Assembly (NCBI RefSeq): GCF_000819845.1
Contig: NZ_CDCG01000037.1
Span: forward strand, 387,625-451,624
DNA: 64,000 nucleotides
Direction of reading: 5' to 3'
Source of the DNA: Aeromonas enteropelogenes
GTDB lineage: Bacteria > Pseudomonadota > Gammaproteobacteria > Enterobacterales > Aeromonadaceae
Position 1 is the stretch's first letter; every line of letters starts with the position of its first letter. The notes below the pieces were generated by a model. It had not been told where the DNA came from. It did not search any database and was given only the letters and a program-made list of their open reading frames with translations. Made by a program: the position numbers and the translations under genes. Of the stretch, positions 1 through 11,272 are shown piece after piece.

Positions 1-2044
1 GGTAGCCGCAGACACGGCGGGTCACCGACACCTTGGCCGGGTCGTGGTTGCCGCAGCGCGGGCAGGTGAAGCCCTTGGAGGTGCACTCGAACTCGCCAGT
101 GAAGCCGCACTCGTAGCACTCGTCGATGGGAGTGTTGGTGCCGTAGTAGGGCACCTTGTCATAGCTGTAGTCCCAGACGTTCTCGAGCGCTTCCAGGTTG
201 TGCTGGATATTGGGGTACTCGCCGTAGCAGATGAAACCGCCGCTGGCGATGGGCGGATAGGGCGCCTCGAAGTCCAGCTTGTCATAGGGGTTCACCTGCT
301 TCTCCACGTCGAGGTGGAAGCTGTTGGTGTAGTAACCCTTGTCGGTCACCCCCGGCACCACGCCAAACTCCTTGGCATCAATGCGGCAGAAGCGGGAGCA
401 GAGGTTCTCGCTCGGGGTGGAGTAGAGGCTGAAACCGTATCCGGTCTCCTCCTTCCACTCGTCGGTGGCCGCCTTGAGGCGCTCGACGATGGCGATGGCC
501 TTCTGTTGCAGCTCACCATTGTCGAACAGGTGCACCTTGTCGCCAAACAGGGCGTTGATGGTCTCGTGGATCCCGATATAGCCGAGCGAGATGGAGGCGC
601 GACCATTTTTGAAGATCTCGCTGACGTTGTCGTCCGCTTTCAGACGCACGCCACAAGCCCCTTCCATATAGAGGATGGGAGCAACCCGCGCCTTGACGCC
701 ATCCAGACGCTTGATGCGGTACATGAGCGCCTTCTTGGCGACCCGCAGGGCGGCATCCAGCTTGTCCCAGAAGTCCGCCTCATCGCGGGATTTGAGGGCG
801 ATGCGCGGCAGGTTGAGGCTCACTACCCCCAGGTTGTTGCGCCCCTCATGAATGAGCTCGCCATTCTCCTCGTAGGCACCGAGGAAGGAACGGCAGCCCA
901 TGGGAGTCTTGAAGGAGCCGGTCACCTTGACCACCTGGTCGTAATTGAGGATATCCGGGTACATGCGCTTGGAGGCGCACTCCAGGGCCAACTGCTTGAT
1001 GTCGTAGTTGGGATCGCCCTGCTTGTGGTTGAGACCATCCTTGATGGCAAACACCAGTTTCGGGAAGACGGCGGTCTTCTTGTTCTTGCCAAGGCCGGCG
1101 ATGCGGTTTTGCAGGATGGCGCGCTGGATCATCCGCGACTCCCAGCTCTCGCCCAGGCCAAAGCCGAAGGTGACGAACGGGGTCTGGCCATTGGCGGTAT
1201 GCAGGGTGTTAACCTCGTATTCGAGGGACTGGAAGGCGTCGTAGCACTCCTTCTCGGTGCGGGCCATGGCGTAGCCCTCGGCGTCCGCAATGCCCCACTC
1301 CTCGGCCACCTGGCGATTCTTCTCCCAGCTGATGGTCACATAGGGCGCCAGCACTTCATCGATGCGGTTGATGGTAGTGCCACCATAGATGTGGCTCGCT
1401 ACCTGGGCGATGATCTGGGCGGTCACCGCGGTGGCAGTGCTGATGGATTTGGGGGTATCGATCTCGGCGTTGCCCATCTTGAAGCCGTGGGTCAGCATCC
1501 CCTTCAGGTCGATCAACATGCAGTTGAACATGGGGAAGAAGGGAGAGTAGTCGAGATCGTGGAAGTGCAGATCGCCGCTCTCGTGCGCCTGGACCACATC
1601 ACGGGGCAGCATGTGGCTGGTGGCGTAGTGCTTGGCGACGATGCCCGCCAGCAGGTCGCGCTGGGTCGGGATCACCTTGGAATCCTTGTTGGCGTTCTCG
1701 TTGAGCAGGGCCGCGTTGGTCTGCTCCACCAGGCCGCGGATCTCCTGGGCCAGGCGGCCACGGGCCTCGCGGGCCAGATCCCGATCGTGACGATATTCGA
1801 TGTAGGCGCGGGCGATGGCCTTGTCGTCGGAAGCCATCAGATGGTTTTCGACCCGGTTCTGGATCTCGTGGATATCAACTTCACCACGCCCCTCCAGTTC
1901 CTGGCTGACCGCATTGGCAATGCGCTCCGCCAGGGCAGGATTGGCCTGATTGACCGCTTCCGCCGCTCGACTGACCGCTTCGCCGATCAGTTGGGCATTG
2001 AATGGTGCGCGACATCCGTCACGTTTGATCACAACCGGTTTCAT
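1..2044 (-). CDS. nrdD: Anaerobic ribonucleoside-triphosphate reductase, large subunit (3' end outside window)
   Basis: Class III ribonucleotide reductase. It reduces ribonucleoside triphosphates to dNTPs without oxygen, using a glycyl radical installed by the activase NrdG. Translation from the ATG at 2044 gives 681 residues before the left edge. The N-terminal 90 or so residues look like an ATP-cone. Near the visible end is a cysteine cluster (CYEC and CPRCG type), the zinc site of the family, followed by RVCGY, whose glycine (about residue 680) is the expected radical site. About 30 residues and any nrdG lie outside the window. Two NrdR-like boxes sit upstream of the start. Family assignment is secure. 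Confidence 0.97.
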   Translation of the reverse strand, partial: MKPVVIKRDGCRAPFNAQLIGEAVSRAAEAVNQANPALAERIANAVSQELEGRGEVDIHEIQNRVENHLMASDDKAIARAYIEYRHDRDLAREARGRLAQEIRGLVEQTNAALLNENANKDSKVIPTQRDLLAGIVAKHYATSHMLPRDVVQAHESGDLHFHDLDYSPFFPMFNCMLIDLKGMLTHGFKMGNAEIDTPKSISTATAVTAQIIAQVASHIYGGTTINRIDEVLAPYVTISWEKNRQVAEEWGIADAEGYAMARTEKECYDAFQSLEYEVNTLHTANGQTPFVTFGFGLGESWESRMIQRAILQNRIAGLGKNKKTAVFPKLVFAIKDGLNHKQGDPNYDIKQLALECASKRMYPDILNYDQVVKVTGSFKTPMGCRSFLGAYEENGELIHEGRNNLGVVSLNLPRIALKSRDEADFWDKLDAALRVAKKALMYRIKRLDGVKARVAPILYMEGACGVRLKADDNVSEIFKNGRASISLGYIGIHETINALFGDKVHLFDNGELQQKAIAIVERLKAATDEWKEETGYGFSLYSTPSENLCSRFCRIDAKEFGVVPGVTDKGYYTNSFHLDVEKQVNPYDKLDFEAPYPPIASGGFICYGEYPNIQHNLEALENVWDYSYDKVPYYGTNTPIDECYECGFTGEFECTSKGFTCPRCGNHDPAKVSVTRRVCGY

Positions 2045-2490
2045 GGATTTTCCCCGTTAAAAGGCCAGGCTCTGTGCCGATGGCTCACCCTTGTTGAGCT
2101 CCCCTCCCCGCATCTCGTCCTGGACGCAAATAAATTCAGCCGAGGCTTGACAAGCCAGGGCTGAAGATAGAAAGGGAACAGCTTATACACAGCTTAATAA
2201 CACAACATATAGGGATTAAAATCGAATGCAGACCTATATGTGGGGTCTATTAGGCCCGAAAGCCGACCATCATTTATTGATCCAGAACAGGTTTTGCCAT
2301 TGGCGGGACAGATCACAACCAGCCAAAAAGAGCGCCAAACAGACCTCTTCTCAATGGGGGTGCGGGCTGGCGTCCGATCCGGCCTCATCAGAAAATTTGA
2401 TGCCTGCGCCAGCATGCGACACATGACAAGCCGCCCCCTGCCCCCGCATACTGGCAAGACACACACCACATACAAAAAACGGGAAACTGC
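2045..2490. other. Intergenic region between nrdD and the 2491 gene
   Basis: 446 bases separating two divergent genes. It holds the NrdR box pair (2200-2246) and presumably both promoters. Short frames here have no recognisable protein character. I found no clear FNR box although nrdD is an anaerobic gene. Confidence 0.6.
2200..2246 (-). promoter_or_regulatory. Pair of NrdR boxes upstream of nrdD
   Basis: Two 16-base sites match the NrdR box pattern (ACACwAtATaTwGtGT type). Box 1 at 2200-2215 reads ACACAACATATAGGGA. Box 2 at 2231-2246, read on the minus strand, is ACCCCACATATAGGTC. Their starts are 31 bases apart, three helical turns, which is the usual NrdR spacing. They lie about 155-200 bases upstream of the nrdD start. 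NrdR is the ATP/dATP-sensing repressor of nrd genes; its binding here is inferred. Confidence 0.75.
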
Positions 2491-3465
2491 ATGCTCAAAT
2501 CCCTGATGCTGGTTCTGCTTTGCACCCTGCCGCTTCCCCTGTGGGCGGCCCATATTCTGGTGATCAGCAGTTATCACGCCGGCTATTCATGGGATCAGAG
2601 CTACAACGAGGGGCTACGTGAAGGCCTCAAGGGTGATCACACCTTCAGCCACTTCTACATGGATACCAAACGCCACCCCGCCAGTAATTACGACGAGGTA
2701 GCCGACAGGGCCCTCGTCTACTACCACAGGGTCAAACCGGATCTGGTGGTATTGGGAGACGACATCGCCATTCAGTATCTGGCCAACGATATCGCGTCCT
2801 TCGGCACCCCTGTAGTCTTTCTCGGGATGAACGAAAACCCCCGCAACAACGGACTGGTCGGTCACGTCAAGATCACCGGGGTACTGGAGCGCCCCCTGCT
2901 CAAGCGCAGCATCAGCGAGATGAGCCAGCTGATGGGCGGCCTTGGCAAAGCCCTGGTGCTGTTTGATGCCAGTCATGTGGCACGCACCGCCATCGAGTAC
3001 GAATTCAAGCAGCAGACCAGCCTGCGCATCGGCCGTACCCTGATCGACAGTCAGCAGATAGGGGACTACGCCAGTTGGCAGAAGGCAATTCTCGATGCCA
3101 GGAAAAATGGTTACCAGGCCATCTTCATCGGCCTCTACCACACCCTGGCGGACCCCAACGGCCAGCATGTCAACGAGCAGACTGCGCTGGCCTGGGCCAG
3201 TGCTCACAGCCCGGTTCCCCTGTTCAGTTTCTGGGAATTTTCGGTAGGCAAGGGCAAGAGCATCGGCGGTCTGGTGCTGGATGGCCACGAACAGGGGATC
3301 AAGGCCGCCGAACTGATCAACACCATACTGGCCGGTACCTTCCCCCGACGCTTATCCCCCCGGGCTGCGCTGCGCGGAGAGTATGTCTTCAGCAAGTACG
3401 AACTGGCCCGCTGGGGCCTGACCCTGCCAGAAAGATGGCAAAACAAGGTCCAATGGCGTGACTAA
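2491..3465 (+). CDS. Periplasmic ABC-type substrate-binding protein, orphan
   Basis: A 324-residue protein with an N-terminal signal peptide ending near LWAA (residues 16-20), followed by HILVISSYHAGYSWDQ, which is typical of the ABC substrate-binding family (PF04392-like) often found fused to sensor kinases or diguanylate cyclases. Here the domain stands alone, with no membrane segment after the signal and no permease or ATPase next to it. The ligand is unknown. The gene is monocistronic: nrdD is divergent upstream, and a bidirectional terminator separates it from ligA. It may act as a periplasmic ligand sensor for a partner encoded elsewhere; that is inference. Confidence 0.75.
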   Translation: MLKSLMLVLLCTLPLPLWAAHILVISSYHAGYSWDQSYNEGLREGLKGDHTFSHFYMDTKRHPASNYDEVADRALVYYHRVKPDLVVLGDDIAIQYLANDIASFGTPVVFLGMNENPRNNGLVGHVKITGVLERPLLKRSISEMSQLMGGLGKALVLFDASHVARTAIEYEFKQQTSLRIGRTLIDSQQIGDYASWQKAILDARKNGYQAIFIGLYHTLADPNGQHVNEQTALAWASAHSPVPLFSFWEFSVGKGKSIGGLVLDGHEQGIKAAELINTILAGTFPRRLSPRAALRGEYVFSKYELARWGLTLPERWQNKVQWRD

Positions 3466-3473
3466 TCCCCCAA

Positions 3474-3504
3474 AATGAAAACCCGGCCTGATGGCCGGAT
3501 TTTC
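3474..3504. terminator. Bidirectional terminator between the 2491 gene and ligA
   Basis: Stem CCGGCC/GGCCGG with loop TGAT (3483-3498), A-rich on the left and ATTTT on the right, lying between convergent genes. Confidence 0.8.
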
Positions 3505-3528
3505 ATGATGAAACGACGTACCCAATGG

Positions 3529-5613
<2,085 letters not shown>

Positions 5614-5634
5614 TTGCTCAGAGCCCGTGGCGTC

Positions 5635-6750
5635 TTAGTCGCGACTGGCCTCGTAGGCCGCCAGCTCCTGGCGGTAACGGGCGATGGTCTCGTCGCTCAA
5701 GGGGCTGCGCTCCATGTCGGTCAGCATGGCATCCAGATCGCTTGCCAGCTGATCGGCGGCCTGCAGCATGTCTTCGAAGGCGAAGGCAGCGTTGCTGCGC
5801 AGGGGCAGCTGCATGAAGAGCGACACACCCGGAGTGGAGAACTGCTCCATCCGGTACGGATTGAAGGTGCCCGGCTTGACCATGTTGATCATGGAGAAGA
5901 GCACCTCGCCCTTGCCGTTGGGATCTTCGTGGCGGTGGAAGATGTCCATCTCGCCAAACTTGAAGCCTAGCGCCATCAGGGAGGAGAGCAGGGTTGCCCC
6001 TTGCAGATCGTGACCCGGACGACCCATCAGGTTGATGACATAAACATCCTGCCAGATTTTCTCAACCGGCTGCGGGGCGAGACGCGGCTCTTCGGCCACG
6101 GGCGCTTCATAGGCCGGCTCCTCATGCACGGGCTCGGGGGCCACATGACGGGGCTGGGCCTGGTATTCGGGGGCATGAGCCGGTTCGCGGGCACCGAAGG
6201 TCGGTGCGGTGGCGTAAGCGGGCTCGACCAGCGGTTCATCGTCGGCCACCGGCATCACGGGTTCACGCTGGGGACGGGAACGGTAAACCGGAGTACGGCG
6301 ATTGACCTGGGCAGGCTTGCGCACGGGGGCGGCAGGCACCTCTTCCAGCGGCTCGGGCAGCGGCTCGTCGAAGGCATCCTCTTCCTCGTAAACCGGAGGG
6401 GGCGGAACCGGACGGGCGGCAGGCTTGCGCACGACGGGGGGCGGCAGATCGTCTTCTTCATCTTCATCGAAGGCGGGGGCGGCAGGACGACGGCTCAACT
6501 CGGGCTGACGCTCTTCGCGGTGGAGCTTGGGCTCGGCACGACGGCCACCACTGACTACACGAACCTGACCTATGCCATCACTGTCGAAGGCATCGTCATC
6601 ACGATCCCGCGATTTGGAGTCCATCCGGCCAAGCGGTTTTTCCTTGATCGGTGCCTGACGATTCTTTCTGTTGCTCCACAACCCGTGAATGAGCAATGCC
6701 GCGATGGCAATACCGCCCAGGGCAACCAAGATGTAACGCAATTCCTGCAT
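5635..6750 (-). CDS. zipA: Cell division protein ZipA
   Basis: Inner-membrane division protein that tethers FtsZ. The 371-residue product has the type Ib layout: a short N-terminus, one membrane segment (about residues 5-24, YILVALGGIAIAALLIHGLW), a charged stretch, a long proline/glutamate-rich linker (about 70-220), and a C-terminal FtsZ-binding domain beginning near QPVEKIWQDVYVINLM. The gene starts 15 bases after the smc stop, so both are probably co-transcribed. The smc-zipA-ligA order is common in Shewanella and Pseudomonas relatives. Confidence 0.96.
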   Translation of the reverse strand: MQELRYILVALGGIAIAALLIHGLWSNRKNRQAPIKEKPLGRMDSKSRDRDDDAFDSDGIGQVRVVSGGRRAEPKLHREERQPELSRRPAAPAFDEDEEDDLPPPVVRKPAARPVPPPPVYEEEDAFDEPLPEPLEEVPAAPVRKPAQVNRRTPVYRSRPQREPVMPVADDEPLVEPAYATAPTFGAREPAHAPEYQAQPRHVAPEPVHEEPAYEAPVAEEPRLAPQPVEKIWQDVYVINLMGRPGHDLQGATLLSSLMALGFKFGEMDIFHRHEDPNGKGEVLFSMINMVKPGTFNPYRMEQFSTPGVSLFMQLPLRSNAAFAFEDMLQAADQLASDLDAMLTDMERSPLSDETIARYRQELAAYEASRD

Positions 6751-6765
6751 TAGCTGCTTCTCTTT

Positions 6766-9700
6766 CTAGTTTTGCTCAGCCAAAGCGACGGCTTCACCGA
6801 TATCGACCGACACAATGCGCGAAACTCCGGGCTCTTGCATCGTGACGCCAACCAGCTGCTCAGCCATCTCCATGGAGACCTTATTATGACTGATGTAAAC
6901 GAACTGTACTGTGCTCGACATCTCTTTGACAAGAGAACAGAAGCGACCGACGTTCACTTCATCGAGCGGTGCATCCACCTCATCCAGCAGACAAAAAGGT
7001 GCTGGATTGAGTCTGAAGATGGCAAAAACCAGCGCAAGGGCGGTTAGCGCCTTCTCCCCCCCGGAAAGCAGGGCAATGGTAGCATTCTTCTTACCCGGAG
7101 GTCTCGCCATGATGCTCACTCCGGCCTCCAAAAGATCATCCGAGGTCAGTTCAAGCCAGGCACTGCCTCCCCCGAACACTTTTGGAAACAGGGATTTTAA
7201 ATCTTCGTTGACCTTATCGAAAGTGTCCCGGAACCGTATTTGTGTCTCTTTATCAATTCTTTTAATGGCTTGGCTCAAGGTTTCGAGGGCCTGCTCAAGA
7301 TCCTGACACTGGTTTTCGAGGTAGGTTGCGCGGGTTTTCGCCTCCTCATACTCCTCCAGCGCCGCCAGGTTGATGGCGCCGAGCGCTTCCACTTGCGCCT
7401 CCAGGGTCTGGATCTCCTGGCGCAGTTTGCCGCGATCGGCGGCAATCAACACCGCCTGATCGAGATCCACCAGCCGCACGCCCAGCTCCTCGAACTGTTC
7501 GTGCAGTCCCTGGCGGCGGGTCAGGTTGCGCTCGCGCTCGAGCCTGAGCTGGGCCAGCTTCTCCTGCAAGGCCACCAGCTGCTTGTGATCGGCACTGCGC
7601 GCCTGTTCCAGCTCGGTCAGCTGACGTTCCAGCTCCGCAAGCCTCTGATGACAGGCCAGCTGCTGCACCTCCAGATTGCGCTGCTCGGCGAGCAGGGGAG
7701 CGAGATCCGGCACCCCTTCGCTATCCGGCCCTTTCAGGCTGGCCAGCTCCAGCCCGAGCCGCGCCAGCTCCTCCTCCCCCAGAGTGATCAGCTGACGCAG
7801 ATTCTGCTGCTCCAGTTGCAGACGCTGACAGACCCCCCCTTGCTGCTCGCGCCGCACACGCGCCTCTTCCAGCATTCGTTCGCATTGGCTGACCCGCTCC
7901 TGGGCGGCTTGCAGCCCATGGGTCAGCGGCTCGCCCTGCTCCTGCAACTCGGCAAGCTGCGCCTCCTCCTGCGCCAGTTGCAGGCAGGCAAGCTCCAGCC
8001 GCTGCACCTCGTCGGCCTGCTCCTGGTCAAGCCGGGCAAGCTCTTCACCCAGCTGGCCGAGCCGCTGCATTCGCTCCTGCCGTTGCCCCTGTTGCAGGCT
8101 CCAGGCTTCCCGCAGTTGCTGCCACTTTTGCTCTTGCTCGCGCAGGGTTCGCTGCGACAGCTCCTGCGCGCTCGACAGCCGGGCTCGTCCGGCCTCGGCC
8201 GCGGTTAACTGCTCGGCCAGCCGTGCCAGATGCGCCATGGCCGTGCTTTGCTCGGTATGCAACCGCTCACGCTCGCCGAGCAGCGCCAGGGTGCCCAGGG
8301 TGCCGCCCTGCCCCAGATCGGCCCAGTTGGAACCAAACCAATCTCCGGCAGGAGTCAGCACCGACTCACCGGCCAACAGCGTTGGCTGGCGGGCCAGGGC
8401 TGCGTCCCGCGTATCGGCCAGCCAGATGGCGTTGAGAAAGGCGGGAATATGGTCGCCATCGAGTTGCGCCGCCAGGGTGCCGGGAACCACGGGCTGGGCT
8501 GGACCAATCCAGAGCCCCTCTTGTGCCAAATTGCACTCATCGGACGGGGTGGCCGTGAGCCAGCGGCCAAGTACCTTGTCCAGGGCCTGGGCCCACTCGG
8601 GGGCTACCTGCAACCGGTCTGCCAGGGTGTCCCCTTCCATCTGCTCCCCGAGGATCTGATCCAGGGTGGTCAGCCTGGCTTCGAGTTCGCGCAGCAAGCC
8701 CTGCTGCTGGCCATGCTCCTGCCTGAGCCGCTCATGTTCATCCACCGCCTGTTGCAATTGTGCGGTCAGCTCCCCCAATCCGGCCCGGGTCAGCTCCAGC
8801 TCGGCGCCCAGCTCGTCGAGACGGGGTTGCAGCGTCTCATCGTCCCCCTTGATGGGACCGGCACGCTCATCTTCCAGCTTGAGTCGCGCCAGCCGGGTCT
8901 TGGCTTGCAACTCCTGCAGGCCTCCGACCCGGGCGCGAGTCTGGTTGATCTGCCCCTGCAGTTGCGCCAGTTGCTGTTGCCACAGCTGTTGTCGCTGACG
9001 AGCCTGCTCCAGCTGTTCGCTGGCGATAAGCCGCGCCTCCTGCTGCTCGGTGAGCAACTGCTCACACTGCTCCAGCCTGGCATCCTCCAGCTCGGCTTTG
9101 AGTACCCCGTCGGTCAGTTGTTCCTGCTGGCTGGCGAGCTGGGCTTTGCGCTGGGCGATCCGCTCCCCCAGCGTCTGCTGACGGGCCTGCCAGTCGCGAC
9201 CCAGTTCGTGCTGGTGAAGTTGCTGCTGCTCGAGACGGGCGATGGCCTGGCCGCCGAGAAAGAGCTGCTGCTGGCGGCTCGCCTGCTCGGCCTGGGCCTC
9301 CTGGCGAGCCACCGACAGAGTGACGTGGCGCCCCTCGTCGGCAGTGCGCTTGGCATCGAGCGCCGCCAGCGCCTGCTCGGCCTGGGCCAGTTCGCTTTTC
9401 GCCTCGCCAAGGCGGGTCTCCAGCGCCCACAGCTCGGAGCCAATCAGCTCGGCACGGGCGGCGCGCGAGCGGCTCTTGAGCTGCTTGTAACGCTCGGCGG
9501 TCTCGGCTTGGGACTTCAAGTGCTCAAGGCGGGATCCCAGCTCGCCGCGAATATCGCCGAGGCGTTCAAGGTTTTCCTGGGTGTGGCGGATACGCTGCTC
9601 GGTTTCCCGGCGCCGCTCCTTGTAGCGGGAGACCCCGGCCGCCTCTTCCATAAAGAGTTTGAGGTCGGCAGGGCGCGATTCCACCAGCCGGCTGACGGTG

Positions 9701-10140
9701 CCCTGCTCTATGATGGCGTAACTACGCGGCCCAAGGCCGGTGCCGAGGAAGAGATCGGTGACATCCTTGCGGCGGCACTTCTGGCCGTTGATCTGGTAGT
9801 GGTTGGAGCCATCGCGCAGCACCTCGCGGCGTACCGAGATCTCGGTGAAGCGGCCGAACTCGCCGGGCACCCGGTTGTGGGGGTTGTCGAATACCAGCTC
9901 CACCGAGGCGCGCCCATGGGGGCTGCGGTTGATGGAGCCGTTGAAGATGACATCCGTCATGTTCTCGCCGCGCAGGTGGCGGGCCGAGCTCTCTCCCAGC
10001 ACCCAGCGCACCGCGTCGATCACATTGGACTTGCCGCAGCCATTGGGCCCGACCACGGCGGTCATGTCGGCATCAAGCTCGATACGGGTCGGTTCGACAA
10101 ACGACTTGAAACCGGCGAGTTTGATCAACTTCAGACGCAT
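6766..10140 (-). CDS. smc: Chromosome segregation ATPase Smc (canonical SMC)
   Basis: Structural maintenance of chromosomes protein of 1124 residues. The N-terminal head has Walker A GPNGCGKS (about 32-39). Two long coiled coils rich in Q, E, L and R flank a hinge near residues 480-600. The C-terminal head has the ABC signature LLSGGEKALTALAL and Walker B CLLDEVDAPLDE. This is the standard Smc that works with ScpA/ScpB, not MukB. It would load on DNA and help compact and separate chromosomes. It is divergent from cysZ and probably co-transcribed with zipA. Confidence 0.96.
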   Translation of the reverse strand: MRLKLIKLAGFKSFVEPTRIELDADMTAVVGPNGCGKSNVIDAVRWVLGESSARHLRGENMTDVIFNGSINRSPHGRASVELVFDNPHNRVPGEFGRFTEISVRREVLRDGSNHYQINGQKCRRKDVTDLFLGTGLGPRSYAIIEQGTVSRLVESRPADLKLFMEEAAGVSRYKERRRETEQRIRHTQENLERLGDIRGELGSRLEHLKSQAETAERYKQLKSRSRAARAELIGSELWALETRLGEAKSELAQAEQALAALDAKRTADEGRHVTLSVARQEAQAEQASRQQQLFLGGQAIARLEQQQLHQHELGRDWQARQQTLGERIAQRKAQLASQQEQLTDGVLKAELEDARLEQCEQLLTEQQEARLIASEQLEQARQRQQLWQQQLAQLQGQINQTRARVGGLQELQAKTRLARLKLEDERAGPIKGDDETLQPRLDELGAELELTRAGLGELTAQLQQAVDEHERLRQEHGQQQGLLRELEARLTTLDQILGEQMEGDTLADRLQVAPEWAQALDKVLGRWLTATPSDECNLAQEGLWIGPAQPVVPGTLAAQLDGDHIPAFLNAIWLADTRDAALARQPTLLAGESVLTPAGDWFGSNWADLGQGGTLGTLALLGERERLHTEQSTAMAHLARLAEQLTAAEAGRARLSSAQELSQRTLREQEQKWQQLREAWSLQQGQRQERMQRLGQLGEELARLDQEQADEVQRLELACLQLAQEEAQLAELQEQGEPLTHGLQAAQERVSQCERMLEEARVRREQQGGVCQRLQLEQQNLRQLITLGEEELARLGLELASLKGPDSEGVPDLAPLLAEQRNLEVQQLACHQRLAELERQLTELEQARSADHKQLVALQEKLAQLRLERERNLTRRQGLHEQFEELGVRLVDLDQAVLIAADRGKLRQEIQTLEAQVEALGAINLAALEEYEEAKTRATYLENQCQDLEQALETLSQAIKRIDKETQIRFRDTFDKVNEDLKSLFPKVFGGGSAWLELTSDDLLEAGVSIMARPPGKKNATIALLSGGEKALTALALVFAIFRLNPAPFCLLDEVDAPLDEVNVGRFCSLVKEMSSTVQFVYISHNKVSMEMAEQLVGVTMQEPGVSRIVSVDIGEAVALAEQN

Positions 10141-10182
10141 GGAGGCCTACACAAATAAAAAATAAAGAGGGGGGCGAGCAGC

Positions 10183-10366
10183 CGACGTTACCAAATCCAA
10201 ACCGGAGCCTGGTTTGTCACAGGCAGGCGGCTTCCCCGCAACAACATCCGGAGCCCGGCTGAACCGAGTCGGAAAAGGAATGGACTGGCGACTTTACCAA
10301 ATCAAAGGCTTGTTTGTAATATGCAGGCACTTTCCCATGAACAGATGGAGCTCATATGAGCCAATC
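10183..10366 (+). repeat. Imperfect direct repeat in the cysZ leader
   Basis: Two related units of roughly 75-85 bases, one starting at 10183 (CGACGTTACCAAATC) and one at 10289 (CGACTTTACCAAATC), about 106 bases apart. Shared blocks in order: TTACCAAATC, TTTGT, GCAGGC, CCC, AACA and GGAGC. The second copy runs into the cysZ ribosome binding region and start. It may be a duplicated promoter/leader or a pair of regulator sites such as for CysB; I cannot tell which. Confidence 0.55.
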
Positions 10367-11120
10367 ACCCCGTATGGTAAAAGATTCAATCAGCGGCGCC
10401 GATTACTTCCTGCGCGGCTTTTCTCTCATCCGCCAACCCGGTATCCGCACCTTCGTCCTGATCCCCCTGCTGGTCAACTTCGTGCTGTTTGCCGGCGCCT
10501 TCTACGCCCTGCTGCTGCAGCTGGACGGTCTGTTCGCCTGGCTGCACCAGCAGATCCCCGCCTGGCTCGACTGGCTGGACTATCTGCTCTGGCCCATCGC
10601 CCTGGTGACCATACTGGTGGTTTTCTCCTTTGTGTTCAGCTCGGTGGCGAACTGGATAGCCGCCCCCTTCAACGGCCTGCTGGCGGAGAAGGTGGAGCAG
10701 ATCCTCACCGGCGAGACCCCGAACGACAGCGGCATGCTGGATATCGTCAAGGATGTGCCACGTACCTTCGGCCGCGAGTGGATCAAGCTGAAGTACTACC
10801 TGCCCAAGGCGATCGGTTGTCTCATCCTGTTCCTCATCCCCGTGGTCGGCCAGACCCTGGCCCCCGTGCTCTGGTTCCTGTTCAGTGCCTGGATGATGGC
10901 GATCCAGTACGTCGACTATCCGTTCGACAACCACAAGATCGATTTCATCACCATGCGCGACGCCCTCAAGCAACGCCGCGGCAAATGCCTGAGCTTCGGT
11001 GCCCTGGTCACCCTCTTCTCCGCCATCCCGGTGGTGAACCTGTTCGTAATGCCGGTCGCCATCTGTGGCGCGACCGCCATGTGGGTCGATCACTACCGCC
11101 AGGATCAGCTTGGCCGCTGA
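10356..11120 (+). CDS. cysZ: Sulfate transporter CysZ
   Basis: Inner-membrane sulfate importer feeding cysteine biosynthesis. The 254-residue protein is the usual family length (E. coli 253) and begins [21 protein letters not shown], with [14 protein letters not shown] typical of CysZ. Hydrophobic segments lie near residues 30-55, 65-100, 145-180 and 205-240. It stands alone, divergent from smc, and is followed by a strong terminator. A duplicated leader sequence precedes it. Confidence 0.95.
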   Translation: MSQSPRMVKDSISGADYFLRGFSLIRQPGIRTFVLIPLLVNFVLFAGAFYALLLQLDGLFAWLHQQIPAWLDWLDYLLWPIALVTILVVFSFVFSSVANWIAAPFNGLLAEKVEQILTGETPNDSGMLDIVKDVPRTFGREWIKLKYYLPKAIGCLILFLIPVVGQTLAPVLWFLFSAWMMAIQYVDYPFDNHKIDFITMRDALKQRRGKCLSFGALVTLFSAIPVVNLFVMPVAICGATAMWVDHYRQDQLGR

Positions 11121-11140
11121 TCCCCAAACCTGATGCAATC

Positions 11141-11166
11141 AAGGCACCCAAGGGTGCCTTTTTCTT
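11141..11166 (+). terminator. Rho-independent terminator after cysZ
   Basis: Stem AAGGCACCC/GGGTGCCTT followed by a T-rich tail (TTTCTTTTTC). Confidence 0.9.
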
Positions 11167-11272
11167 TTTCGCTCCATTTCGCATGAATTAAAGTAATGGA
11201 TGGTTTGCTTTCCTTGTCCCATATGTCGCGACTTGATAGGATGCAGCCCTGAATCGCACCCTGGGATAACTC

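Noticed and set aside
2194-2577. 127-codon minus-strand frame over the nrdD promoter region
   Set aside because: It overlaps the NrdR boxes and the start of the 2491 gene, and its translation is not protein-like.
10214-11191. 325-codon frame overlapping cysZ in another frame
   Set aside because: It is arginine/proline-rich out-of-frame translation of cysZ, whose own frame has clear family motifs.
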